From Streptomyces ortus (GTDB lineage: Bacteria > Actinomycetota > Actinomycetes > Streptomycetales > Streptomycetaceae): a stretch of DNA of 64,000 nucleotides. Shown one piece after another: positions 45,209-53,837 of the stretch (the stretch's first letter is position 1; every line of letters begins with the position of its first letter). Under the pieces are notes generated by a model, which was not told the DNA's origin, did not search any database, and saw only the letters and a list, made by a program, of their open reading frames with translations. Made by a program: the position numbers and the translations under genes. The DNA lies in NCBI RefSeq assembly GCF_026341275.1, contig NZ_JAIFZO010000002.1, positions 5,486,118 to 5,550,117 on the forward strand, given 5' to 3'.

Positions 45209-46249
45209 ATGAAGGCACTTCAGTACCGCAGCATCGGCGCCGCCCCCGAGGTCGTGGTCGTCCCCGACCCCGAACCCGGCCCCGGACAGGTCCTGTTGAA
45301 GGTCACGGCCGCCGGGGTGTGCCACTCCGACATCGCCGTGATGAGCTGGCCCGCCGAGGGATTCCCGTACGAGCTGCCGCTCACCCTCGGCCACGAGGGC
45401 GTGGGCACGGTCGCCGCGCTCGGCGCGGGTGTGACCGGTGTGCGCGAGGGCGACGCGGTCGCCGTGTACGGCCCCTGGGGCTGCGGCAGCTGCGCCAAGT
45501 GCGCGGAGGGCAAGGAGAACTACTGCCTGCGCGCCGACGAGCTCGGTATCCGTCCGCCAGGGCTCGGGGCGCCCGGTTCGATGGCGGAGTACCTGCTGGT
45601 GGACGATCCCCGGCACCTGGTGCCGCTGGACGGGCTCGACCCGGCCGCGGCGGTCTCGCTGACGGACGCGGGGCTGACGCCGTACCACGCGATCAAGCGG
45701 TCGCTGCCGAAGCTGGTACCCGGTTCGACCGCGGTGGTCATCGGCACGGGCGGGCTCGGGCACGTCGCCATCCAACTGCTGCGGGCCATGTCCCCGGCCC
45801 GGGTGGTCGCCCTCGACGTGAGCGAGGAGAAGCTGCGGCTGGCCCGCGAGGTCGGCGCCCATGAAGCGGTCCTCTCCGACGCGCGGGCGGCCGGCACGGT
45901 GCGTGAACTCACCGGCGGCGTCGGGGCGGAGGCGGTCTTCGACTTCGTCGGGGCGCAGCCCACGCTGGCCACCGCGGGAGCCGTCGCCGCGGTCGAGGGC
46001 GACATCACGATCGTCGGCATCGGCGGCGGAACGCTCCCCGTCGGTTTCGGTCAGCTGCCCTTCGAGGTGTCGGTCAGCGCCCCCTACTGGGGCACCCGCG
46101 GCGAACTCGTCGAGGTCCTCGCCCTGGCCCGCTCCGGCGCCGTGTCGGTGCACACCGAGACCTTCTCCCTGGACGAGGCACCGCTCGCCTACGAGCGTCT
46201 GCACGAGGGAAGGATCAACGGCCGAGCGGTGATCCTCCCGCACGGCTGA
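45209..46249 (+). CDS. NAD(P)-dependent zinc alcohol dehydrogenase
   Basis: A 346-residue medium-chain dehydrogenase. GVCHSDIAVM (catalytic zinc Cys), LGHEGVGTVAALG (His-Glu), CGSCAKCAEGKENYC (structural zinc) and VVIGTGGLGHVAIQLLRAMSPARVVALD (NAD fold) are intact. The N-terminus MKALQYRSIGAAPEVVVVPDPEPGPGQVLLKV resembles the Rhodococcus-type aryl/secondary alcohol dehydrogenases. The GGAG ribosome site is 15 bases before ATG 45209, which is rather far. It is the third gene of the TetR operon. Confidence 0.92.
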   Translation: MKALQYRSIGAAPEVVVVPDPEPGPGQVLLKVTAAGVCHSDIAVMSWPAEGFPYELPLTLGHEGVGTVAALGAGVTGVREGDAVAVYGPWGCGSCAKCAEGKENYCLRADELGIRPPGLGAPGSMAEYLLVDDPRHLVPLDGLDPAAAVSLTDAGLTPYHAIKRSLPKLVPGSTAVVIGTGGLGHVAIQLLRAMSPARVVALDVSEEKLRLAREVGAHEAVLSDARAAGTVRELTGGVGAEAVFDFVGAQPTLATAGAVAAVEGDITIVGIGGGTLPVGFGQLPFEVSVSAPYWGTRGELVEVLALARSGAVSVHTETFSLDEAPLAYERLHEGRINGRAVILPHG

Positions 46250-46294
46250 CCCGGTATCACGGGGTCGCCGGCGCGGTCAGGCCGGTCAGGCCGG

Positions 46295-46810
46295 TCAGGG
46301 TGTGAACACCGACCAGCAGATGTCGTTGCGCAGCCGCTGGTCGTCCAGTACGAGTTCGCGGATCTCCGCCGGGAGCCGCGCCCGCTGCCACCGGCACTCA
46401 CGCCGCCCCGCGGTCTCGCCCTCGCCCTCCGGGGCGGCGGCGCGGGCGGCCTTGATCGCGTAGGCGGCTGCGCCGAGTTCATGGGCGGCGACGTGAGCGA
46501 CGGCCCCGGCCTGCCCGGCGGCGTACGCGGCATGCCGTGCCGCTCCGCGCAGGTCCCTGGCCGCCCCCATCGCATGGCCGCCCGCCGCGCGCGCCCGCAT
46601 CATCCCGACCTCGCCGCGCACCCAGGCCCTGGCGTGCGCGATCGCCTCGCGCGGTCGCGGGTCCGCGGGCCGGGCCGCCTCGAAGAGATGCAGGACGTGC
46701 TCCGCGCACAGGGCGGCCCACAGGGCCAGCCGACGGTGATCCGCGTCGGTGAGCGTCCCGCCCCGGCGGATCGTCGTGAAGCGGGGGTCCCGGACCTTCG
46801 GAAGGATCAC
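46295..46810 (-). CDS. Imm5-like putative immunity protein
   Basis: A 171-residue, Ala-rich helical protein resembling the Imm5 group of predicted immunity proteins: LTDADHRRLALWAALCAEHVLHLFEAARPADPRPREAIAHARAWVRGE, repeated Ala-rich helices, AHELGAAAYAIKAARAAAP, and the characteristic end LPAEIRELVLDDQRLRNDICWSVF. Imm5 proteins were predicted from polymorphic toxin loci. No toxin gene is visible here, so it may be an orphan. It begins at GTG 46810, overlapping the stop of the TetR gene (GTGA), so the two are coupled. Confidence 0.75.
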   Translation of the reverse strand: MILPKVRDPRFTTIRRGGTLTDADHRRLALWAALCAEHVLHLFEAARPADPRPREAIAHARAWVRGEVGMMRARAAGGHAMGAARDLRGAARHAAYAAGQAGAVAHVAAHELGAAAYAIKAARAAAPEGEGETAGRRECRWQRARLPAEIRELVLDDQRLRNDICWSVFTP

Positions 46811-47421
46811 GACCGCACCTCCGCGGGCGCCGCCGCCCGCAGATGGTCGATCCCGGTGTCGAGCGCCGCCCTGAGGTGGGCCGAGTCGCCCGTGGACATC
46901 ATGATGGCCACACCTCCCTGGATGCCCGCCAGCAGTGCCGCGGCCACCCTGTCCACATCGAGGGCCGTCGACACCAGGCCCTTCGCCTGCAGGGCGCGCA
47001 TTCCGCGGCCGAGTTCCCCCTGCCACTGGCGCATCAGCTCCGTCACGATCGCCCGGGCGCCGGGGCGATCCCGCCCCACCTGAAGGAACAGTGCCGCCAA
47101 CGGGCAGTGGTCGCCCTGTCGTTCGTACCGTTCCACCACCACGTCCCGCCACCGCTGCCAGGACTCCCACGAGTCCAGGCGCCCCAGGTGCGGCTGCTGG
47201 TCCGCCAGGACGCGGTCCGCCTCGAACCGGGCGACCGCCAGCAGCAGTTCGTCCTTGCCGCCGGGGAAGTAGTGGAAGAGCTGGCTCTTGCTCGTACCGG
47301 TGCGGTCGCGGATGTCGTCGAGCGTCGCGGACGCGACGCCCTGCTCACGCAGCACCTCGGCCGCCCCTTCGACGATACGGGCCCGGGTGGCCCGGCCCTT
47401 CACGGTCACCGCTCCCGGCAT
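46807..47421 (-). CDS. TetR-family regulator (divergent from SDR)
   Basis: A 204-residue regulator: RATRARIVEGAAEVLREQGVASATLDDIRDRTGTSKSQLFHYFPGGKDELLLAV is the TetR DNA-binding region. The C-terminal part resembles the TetR_C_6-type domain. ATG 47421 has GGAGG five bases upstream; an upstream frame would add 60 unlikely residues. It faces an SDR gene across a palindrome and is followed by the coupled Imm5-like gene. Confidence 0.9.
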   Translation of the reverse strand: MPGAVTVKGRATRARIVEGAAEVLREQGVASATLDDIRDRTGTSKSQLFHYFPGGKDELLLAVARFEADRVLADQQPHLGRLDSWESWQRWRDVVVERYERQGDHCPLAALFLQVGRDRPGARAIVTELMRQWQGELGRGMRALQAKGLVSTALDVDRVAAALLAGIQGGVAIMMSTGDSAHLRAALDTGIDHLRAAAPAEVRS

Positions 47422-47485
47422 CCCGGCCTCCTCGTGCGCCCAGTCGTCGTGTCCTTGCCCGCGCTGTCCGACCGTACCGGGTTTC

Positions 47486-47501
47486 TGGACTTGCTGGTCC
47501 A
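47486..47501. promoter_or_regulatory. TetR-type operator between TetR and SDR
   Basis: TGGACTTGCTGGTCCA has 5-bp arms TGGAC/GTCCA around six bases, typical of TetR regulators beside oxidoreductases. It is 65 bases before the TetR start and 113 before the SDR start. Direct repeats of GAGAAGCACCAA follow at about 47546-47570. Confidence 0.6.
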
Positions 47502-47614
47502 TTTTATGCGGCGCACAGTGGTCCGCGCACGACGGAGAACGCGACGAGAAGCACCAAGAGAAGCACCAAGAGAAGAACGACGACGTGCACGACGAAGACA
47601 AGGGAGATCACGTC

Positions 47615-48385
47615 ATGGGTGAGCGGCTGCGGAACAGGACAGCGCTGGTCACGGGCTCGACCAGCAACATCGGACAGGCGATCGCCGAGACGTTCGCGGC
47701 CGAGGGCGCCCACGTCGTCGTGTCCGGGCGCAACGGGGAACGGGGTGCGCGGGTCGTCGAGGGGATCCGGGCGGCGGGCGGCCGGGCGGACTTCGTCGCG
47801 GCCGACCTCGCCGGCGGCGCGGAGGCCTCCCAGGACCTCGCCGAGCGGGCCCGGGCGGCCCTGGGCGGACGGATCGACATCCTGGTCAACAACGCCGGGA
47901 TCTATCCGTCCCCCGGTACCGCCGACACCGACGAGAAGACGTTCGACCAGGTCTACGGCGTGAACGTGAAGGCGCCGTTCTTCCTCACCGCCGCCGTCGT
48001 CCCGGCCATGGCGGACTCCGGCGGCGGGGTGATCGTCAACCTCGGGTCGTGGATCGCGCGTCTCGGCGTCCCGCGCGGGGCGCTCTACAGCTCCACCAAG
48101 GGGGCGATGGAGACGCTCACGCGGGCCTGGGCGGCGGAGTTCGCCCCGCTGGGCGTACGGGTCAATGCCGTGTCGCCGGGCGTGATCCTGCCGCCGGCGC
48201 CGGCGGGCACCGAGCCGAGCGCGGGCGAGATCATGATGAAGGGCACCCCGGCCGGCGGCGTGGGCACGCCCGACGCCATCGCGTCCGCCGTGCTCTGGCT
48301 GGCGAGCGACGAGGCGTCCTTCGTACACGGAACGGTGGTGGACGTCGACGGGGGCCGGACCGCGGTCGCCGTCATCGCCGCATGA
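47615..48385 (+). CDS. Short-chain dehydrogenase/reductase
   Basis: A 256-residue SDR: RTALVTGSTSNIGQAIAETFAAEGAHVVVSGR (cofactor loop, Arg at the end of strand 2 suggesting NADPH), ILVNNAGIY, NLGSWIARLGVPRGALYSSTKGAMETLTRAW with Ser and YxxxK, and PGVILPPAP. ATG 47615 has AGGGAG eight bases upstream. It is the likely target of the divergent TetR regulator. The substrate is unknown. Confidence 0.92.
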   Translation: MGERLRNRTALVTGSTSNIGQAIAETFAAEGAHVVVSGRNGERGARVVEGIRAAGGRADFVAADLAGGAEASQDLAERARAALGGRIDILVNNAGIYPSPGTADTDEKTFDQVYGVNVKAPFFLTAAVVPAMADSGGGVIVNLGSWIARLGVPRGALYSSTKGAMETLTRAWAAEFAPLGVRVNAVSPGVILPPAPAGTEPSAGEIMMKGTPAGGVGTPDAIASAVLWLASDEASFVHGTVVDVDGGRTAVAVIAA

Positions 48386-48579
48386 GACATGGAGGCGGCT
48401 GACACGGACGCGGCTGAAAGGGGACGCGGCTGAAACGGGACGCACGGCCGGGGCCGCCACCAGACCCCGGCCGGCGGGGGACCTCCCCGGTCGAGCCACG
48501 TCAAGACACCCGCGACGCAGTCCGGCGGCCCCTCCCGCCCAACCGTGCGGCAGCACTACGTGTCAAGCCTTGGTCAGAA

Positions 48580-48624
48580 TGTCCGGACAACCAATTGACA
48601 GGGCTCTATCGGCGCCGCTACACC
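48580..48624 (+). promoter_or_regulatory. iolC promoter and palindromic regulatory site
   Basis: A consensus TTGACA (48595-48600) is followed after 18 bases by TACACC (48619-48624). Just upstream is the perfect 10-bp palindrome TGTCCGGACA (48580-48589), set inside TTGG...CCAA. A regulator bound there would touch the -35 region of the inositol genes. Confidence 0.5.
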
Positions 48625-48652
48625 TGGGGTCCACCGATGCGGAGGGAACTCG

Positions 48653-49663
48653 ATGGCCGAGTCAGCGGAGTCCAGTGCGTACGACCTCATCACCATGGGG
48701 CGCATCGGCGTGGACCTCTACCCGCTGCAGACCGGAGTGCCCCTTTCGCGGGTGACGTCCTTCGGGAAGTGCCTCGGCGGCTCGGCGACCAACGTGGCGG
48801 TCGCGGCGGCCCGGCTCGGACGGCGTACGGCCGTGGTGTCGCGGACCGGCGACGACCCCTTCGGCACGTATCTGCACGAGGCCCTGCGGGACTTCGGCGT
48901 CGACGACCGCTGGGTGACGCCGGTCCCCGGACTCCCCACGCCGGTCACCTTCTGCGAGGTGTTCCCGCCGGACGACTTCCCGCTGTACTTCTACCGGCAG
49001 CCGAAGGCGCCCGACCTGGAGATCGACGCCCACGAACTGGACCTGGACGCCATCCGGGACGCCCGGATCTTCTGGGTCACGGGTACCGGCCTGAGCGAGG
49101 AGCCCAGCCGCACGGCGACGCTCGCGGCGCTGGCCCACCGCGCCAGGTCCGGCCCCACGGTCTTCGACCTGGACTGGCGCCCGGTCTTCTGGAAGGAAGC
49201 GGCCGGAGCGGCCGCCGCCCCGACCGCCGCCGTGCTCGCCGCCGCCCGCCCCTTCTACGCCGAGGCCTTGCGCCACACCACGGTCGCCGTCGGCAACCTC
49301 GACGAGGTGGAGGTCGCCACGGGCCTGCGCGAACCGCACGCGGCGGCCCGCGCCCTCCTCGACGCGGGCGTGGAACTGGCCGTCGTCAAGCAGGGCCCCA
49401 AGGGCGTCCTGGCCGTGCACCGCGACGGCGACTTCGCGGAGGTCCCGCCGCTCCCGGTCGCGGTCCTCAACGGCCTCGGCGCCGGTGACGCCTTCGGCGG
49501 CGCCCTCTGCCACGGCCTGCTGGCGGGCTGGGACCTGGAGCGCGTCATGCGCCACGCCAGCGCCGCGGGCGCCGTCGTCGCCTCCCGGCCGGAGTGCTCC
49601 TCCGCGATGCCGACGCTCACCGAGGTCGAGGAAGCCCTCGCGACCGGGGCGGTGCCGCGGTGA
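48653..49663 (+). CDS. iolC: 5-dehydro-2-deoxygluconokinase IolC
   Basis: A 336-residue PfkB-family kinase. DLITMGRIGVDLYPLQTGVPL is the diagnostic IolC N-terminus; then FGKCLGGSATNVAVAAARLG, FPPDDFPLYFYRQPKAPDLE and LNGLGAGDAFGGALCHGLL with the catalytic Asp. It phosphorylates 2-deoxy-5-keto-gluconate in myo-inositol breakdown. ATG 48653 follows GGAGGGAACTCG. The next inositol gene, iolB, is only a broken remnant. Confidence 0.95.
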   Translation: MAESAESSAYDLITMGRIGVDLYPLQTGVPLSRVTSFGKCLGGSATNVAVAAARLGRRTAVVSRTGDDPFGTYLHEALRDFGVDDRWVTPVPGLPTPVTFCEVFPPDDFPLYFYRQPKAPDLEIDAHELDLDAIRDARIFWVTGTGLSEEPSRTATLAALAHRARSGPTVFDLDWRPVFWKEAAGAAAAPTAAVLAAARPFYAEALRHTTVAVGNLDEVEVATGLREPHAAARALLDAGVELAVVKQGPKGVLAVHRDGDFAEVPPLPVAVLNGLGAGDAFGGALCHGLLAGWDLERVMRHASAAGAVVASRPECSSAMPTLTEVEEALATGAVPR

Positions 49664-49680
49664 CCGCGAGTGCCGTGCGC

Positions 49681-49912
49681 CCACCGGGCAGTGGTTGTAC
49701 GGTGCGCACAGAGGGGAATAAAGAGGGCAAAGTGTGTGAACACCTGGGCGGGGAGCGCGTGTTCGCCGAGGCCACCGGCTTCGGTCATGCCCCCGTGCCG
49801 CCCGGGCACAGATCGCCTCCGGCGCGGAAGTCCGCTTCGCCCTGGCAGGAGCGAAGTGCGAGCGACGACTCCCCGCCCGCTACGGCTCCGCGCCGGAGGT
49901 TCCCGACCCGCC
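49681..49912 (+). pseudogene. iolB: Remnant of iolB (5-deoxy-glucuronate isomerase)
   Basis: Between iolC and iolD two short frames spell an internal piece of IolB. Frame 1 (49681-49803): GSGCTVRTEG...GGERVFAEATGFGHAPVPPG. Frame 2 (from 49806): AQIASGAEVRFALAGAKCERRLPARYGSAPEVP. In IolB these are consecutive (GGCTV.TEG...G..SVF...TDFAY.P....I.....RFAL.GA.CER.LP.RYG...EVPVE). About 75 of some 290 residues remain; the first third and the whole second half are missing, and there is a frame change near 49804. No start or ribosome site is left. The following 150 bases contain short GACCCGCCCGGACG-type repeats. A functional copy would have to be elsewhere. Confidence 0.75.
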
Positions 49913-50106
49913 CGGACGAGGCGACCCGCCCGGACGCGGCGACGCAGTGACCCATCCATACGCGGCGACCCACCCGTACGCGGTGACGCGGTTCGGATCG
50001 GCGGGCCGGACGTAGAGACGCAGGGCCCGTTCGGACGTATGACGTGGCGGATCAGCTTCCATCCGTGATTCCACCCGTGACACGTAGAGAGCACAGAGGG
50101 CTACCG

Positions 50107-52002
50107 ATGACAGAGCCGGGGTCAACGAAGACAAGGCTGACGGTCGCACAGGCGCTGGTGCGGTTCCTCGCCGTCCAGTACACCGAGCGTGACGGTGTGC
50201 GGCGCCGCCTGATCGACTCCACCTGGGGCGTCCTCGGCCACGGCAACGTCGCCGGCCTTGGCCAGGCGCTCGTGGAGTACGGCGACGCCATGCCGTACCA
50301 CCAGGGCCGCAACGAACAGGCCATGGTGCACGCGGCGGTGGGCTACGCGCGTCAGTCGAACCGCCTCTCCGCCCAGGCCGTCACCACCTCCGTCGGCCCC
50401 GGCGCCACCAACCTCGTCACGGGCGCCGCCCTCGCCACGATCAGCCGCCTCCCGGTGCTCCTGCTGCCCGGCGACGTCTTCGCGACCCGCCCCGCCGACC
50501 CGGTCCTGCAACAGCTCGAAGTCCCGTACGCGGGCGATGTGTCGGTCAACGACTGCCTGCGCCCGGTGTCGAAGTACTTCGACCGGATCACCCGCCCCGA
50601 GGCCCTGATCCCGGCCGCCCTCCAGGCGATGCGTGTGCTCGCCGACCCGCTCGACACGGGCGCCGTCACCCTCGCGCTCCCGCAGGACGTCCAGGCGGAG
50701 GCCTTCGACTGGCCCGGCGAGTTCTTCGCCGAACGCGTGTGGACCGTACGGCGTCCGGTCGCCGACCCCGTCCAACTGGCCGCCGCCGTCCGGACCGTAC
50801 GGACGGCCAGGCGGCCCCTGGTCGTCGCGGGCGGCGGGGTCCACCACAGCGAGGCCGAGGACGCGCTGCGGGAGTTCGCCGACGCCACCGGCATCCCGGT
50901 CGCCTCCACGCAGGCCGGCAAGGGCTCGCTCGCCTGGGACCATCCGGCGGACGTCGGCGGCATCGGGCACACGGGCACCGCGACCGCCTGCGAACTCGCC
51001 CGCACCGCCGACCTGGTGATCGGCGTCGGCACCCGCTACACCGACTTCACCACCGCCTCCGGCACCCTATTCGCCGCCCCGGACGTGCGCTTCCTGAACA
51101 TCAACATCGCCTCCTTCGACAGCCACAAGATGGCCGGGCAGCCGCTGGTCGCCGACGCGCGCACCGCGCTGGAGGCCCTCACCGCGGCCCTCGCCCCGCA
51201 CGGTCACCGGGCCGGGCCCGCGTACGTCACCGAGTACACCGACGATAAGGAGCGCTGGGAGTACCGCGTCGACGCGGCCTTCGAGGCGGAGGACCCCTAC
51301 GCGCGGCCCACCCAGCCGCAGGTCCTCGGCGCGCTCGACGCCCTGGTCACCGGCGACGACATCATCGTCAACGCGGCCGGTTCCCTCCCCGGCGACCTGC
51401 ACAAACTCTGGCGCGCCCGGTCCCGCGACCAGTACCACGTCGAGTACGGCTACTCCTGCATGGGCTACGAGATCCCGGCCGCGATCGGTGTCCGCCTCGC
51501 CGCCCCCGACCGGCCCGTGTGGGCACTGGTCGGCGACGGCACGTACCTGATGATGCCCACCGAGATCGTCACCGCGGTCCAGGAGGGCATCGCCATCAAG
51601 GTGGTCATCCTGCAGAACCACGGGTACGCGTCCATCGGCGGCCTCTCCGAGACGGTGGGTGGCGAACGGTTCGCCACCGCCTACCGCCACCGTTCCGAGG
51701 ACGGCACGTACACCGGGCGCCCGCTGCCCGTCGACCTGGCCGCCAACGCGGCGAGCCTCGGCATGCGGGTCCTGCGTGCCAAGACCGTGAGCGACCTGCG
51801 GGAGGCCCTCGTCCAGGCACGGGCCGCCGACACTCCCACATGTGTCTACGTGGAGACCGAAACGGCAGACACAGTGTCGGGCGCGCCCCCGGCGCAGGCC
51901 TGGTGGGATGTTCCTGTGGCCGAGACCGCGACCCGACCGTCGGCGGTCAAGGCACGCGCGCTGTACGAACGGCTGGCCTCCACCCGGCGCCGCCATCTGT
52001 GA
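50107..52002 (+). CDS. iolD: 3D-(3,5/4)-trihydroxycyclohexane-1,2-dione hydrolase IolD
   Basis: A 631-residue thiamine-diphosphate enzyme that opens the inositol ring. The Pyr domain has GHGNVAGLGQALVEY, MPYHQGRNEQAMVHAAVGYARQ (Glu for ThDP activation) and TTSVGPGATNLVTGAA; the PP domain has WALVGDGTYLMMPTEIVTAVQEGIAIKVVILQNHGYASIG, the metal/ThDP motif. The family length is about 620-640. ATG 50107 has AGAGGG six bases upstream. It is followed by mmsA after 47 bases. Confidence 0.96.
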   Translation: MTEPGSTKTRLTVAQALVRFLAVQYTERDGVRRRLIDSTWGVLGHGNVAGLGQALVEYGDAMPYHQGRNEQAMVHAAVGYARQSNRLSAQAVTTSVGPGATNLVTGAALATISRLPVLLLPGDVFATRPADPVLQQLEVPYAGDVSVNDCLRPVSKYFDRITRPEALIPAALQAMRVLADPLDTGAVTLALPQDVQAEAFDWPGEFFAERVWTVRRPVADPVQLAAAVRTVRTARRPLVVAGGGVHHSEAEDALREFADATGIPVASTQAGKGSLAWDHPADVGGIGHTGTATACELARTADLVIGVGTRYTDFTTASGTLFAAPDVRFLNINIASFDSHKMAGQPLVADARTALEALTAALAPHGHRAGPAYVTEYTDDKERWEYRVDAAFEAEDPYARPTQPQVLGALDALVTGDDIIVNAAGSLPGDLHKLWRARSRDQYHVEYGYSCMGYEIPAAIGVRLAAPDRPVWALVGDGTYLMMPTEIVTAVQEGIAIKVVILQNHGYASIGGLSETVGGERFATAYRHRSEDGTYTGRPLPVDLAANAASLGMRVLRAKTVSDLREALVQARAADTPTCVYVETETADTVSGAPPAQAWWDVPVAETATRPSAVKARALYERLASTRRRHL

Positions 52003-52049
52003 CGTAGTTACCGGGCATGACACTCGGGCATGACAAGGAGTTCTCGGGC

Positions 52050-53579
<1,530 letters not shown>

Positions 53580-53590
53580 GAGCGCCCGAA

Positions 53591-53692
53591 AGGGGCGCGG
53601 GGAACGGCGCAGTCTTTCGTCTTTGCCTTTCAGGGGCGCGGGGAACGGCGCAGTCTTTCGTCTTTGCCCTTGAGGGGCGCGGGGAACGGCGC
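53591..53692 (+). repeat. Array D: three 20-bp elements in a 41-bp tandem
   Basis: The element AGGGGCGCGGGGAACGGCGC occurs unchanged at 53591, 53632 and 53673, exactly 41 bp apart, each followed by AGTCTTTCGTCTTTGCC or a close variant. It starts 11 bases after the mmsA stop. Confidence 0.9.
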
Positions 53693-53837
53693 AGTCTGTC
53701 AGCTCTTCGGGGGGCCGCCCCCAGGACCGCGTACCGCACCCGCGGTACGCGGCACGGTACGCGTAGTCCTACGGGATACCGCCGACCTCCCCCCACCGAC
53801 CGCACCCCCGCCCCGCAGGGCCCCGTACCGTTGAACC

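Noticed and set aside
48049..49488. Additional plus-strand frames within the SDR and iolC genes
   Set aside because: They are shifted-frame shadows rich in Arg and Gly; SDR and IolC motifs are continuous in the chosen frames.
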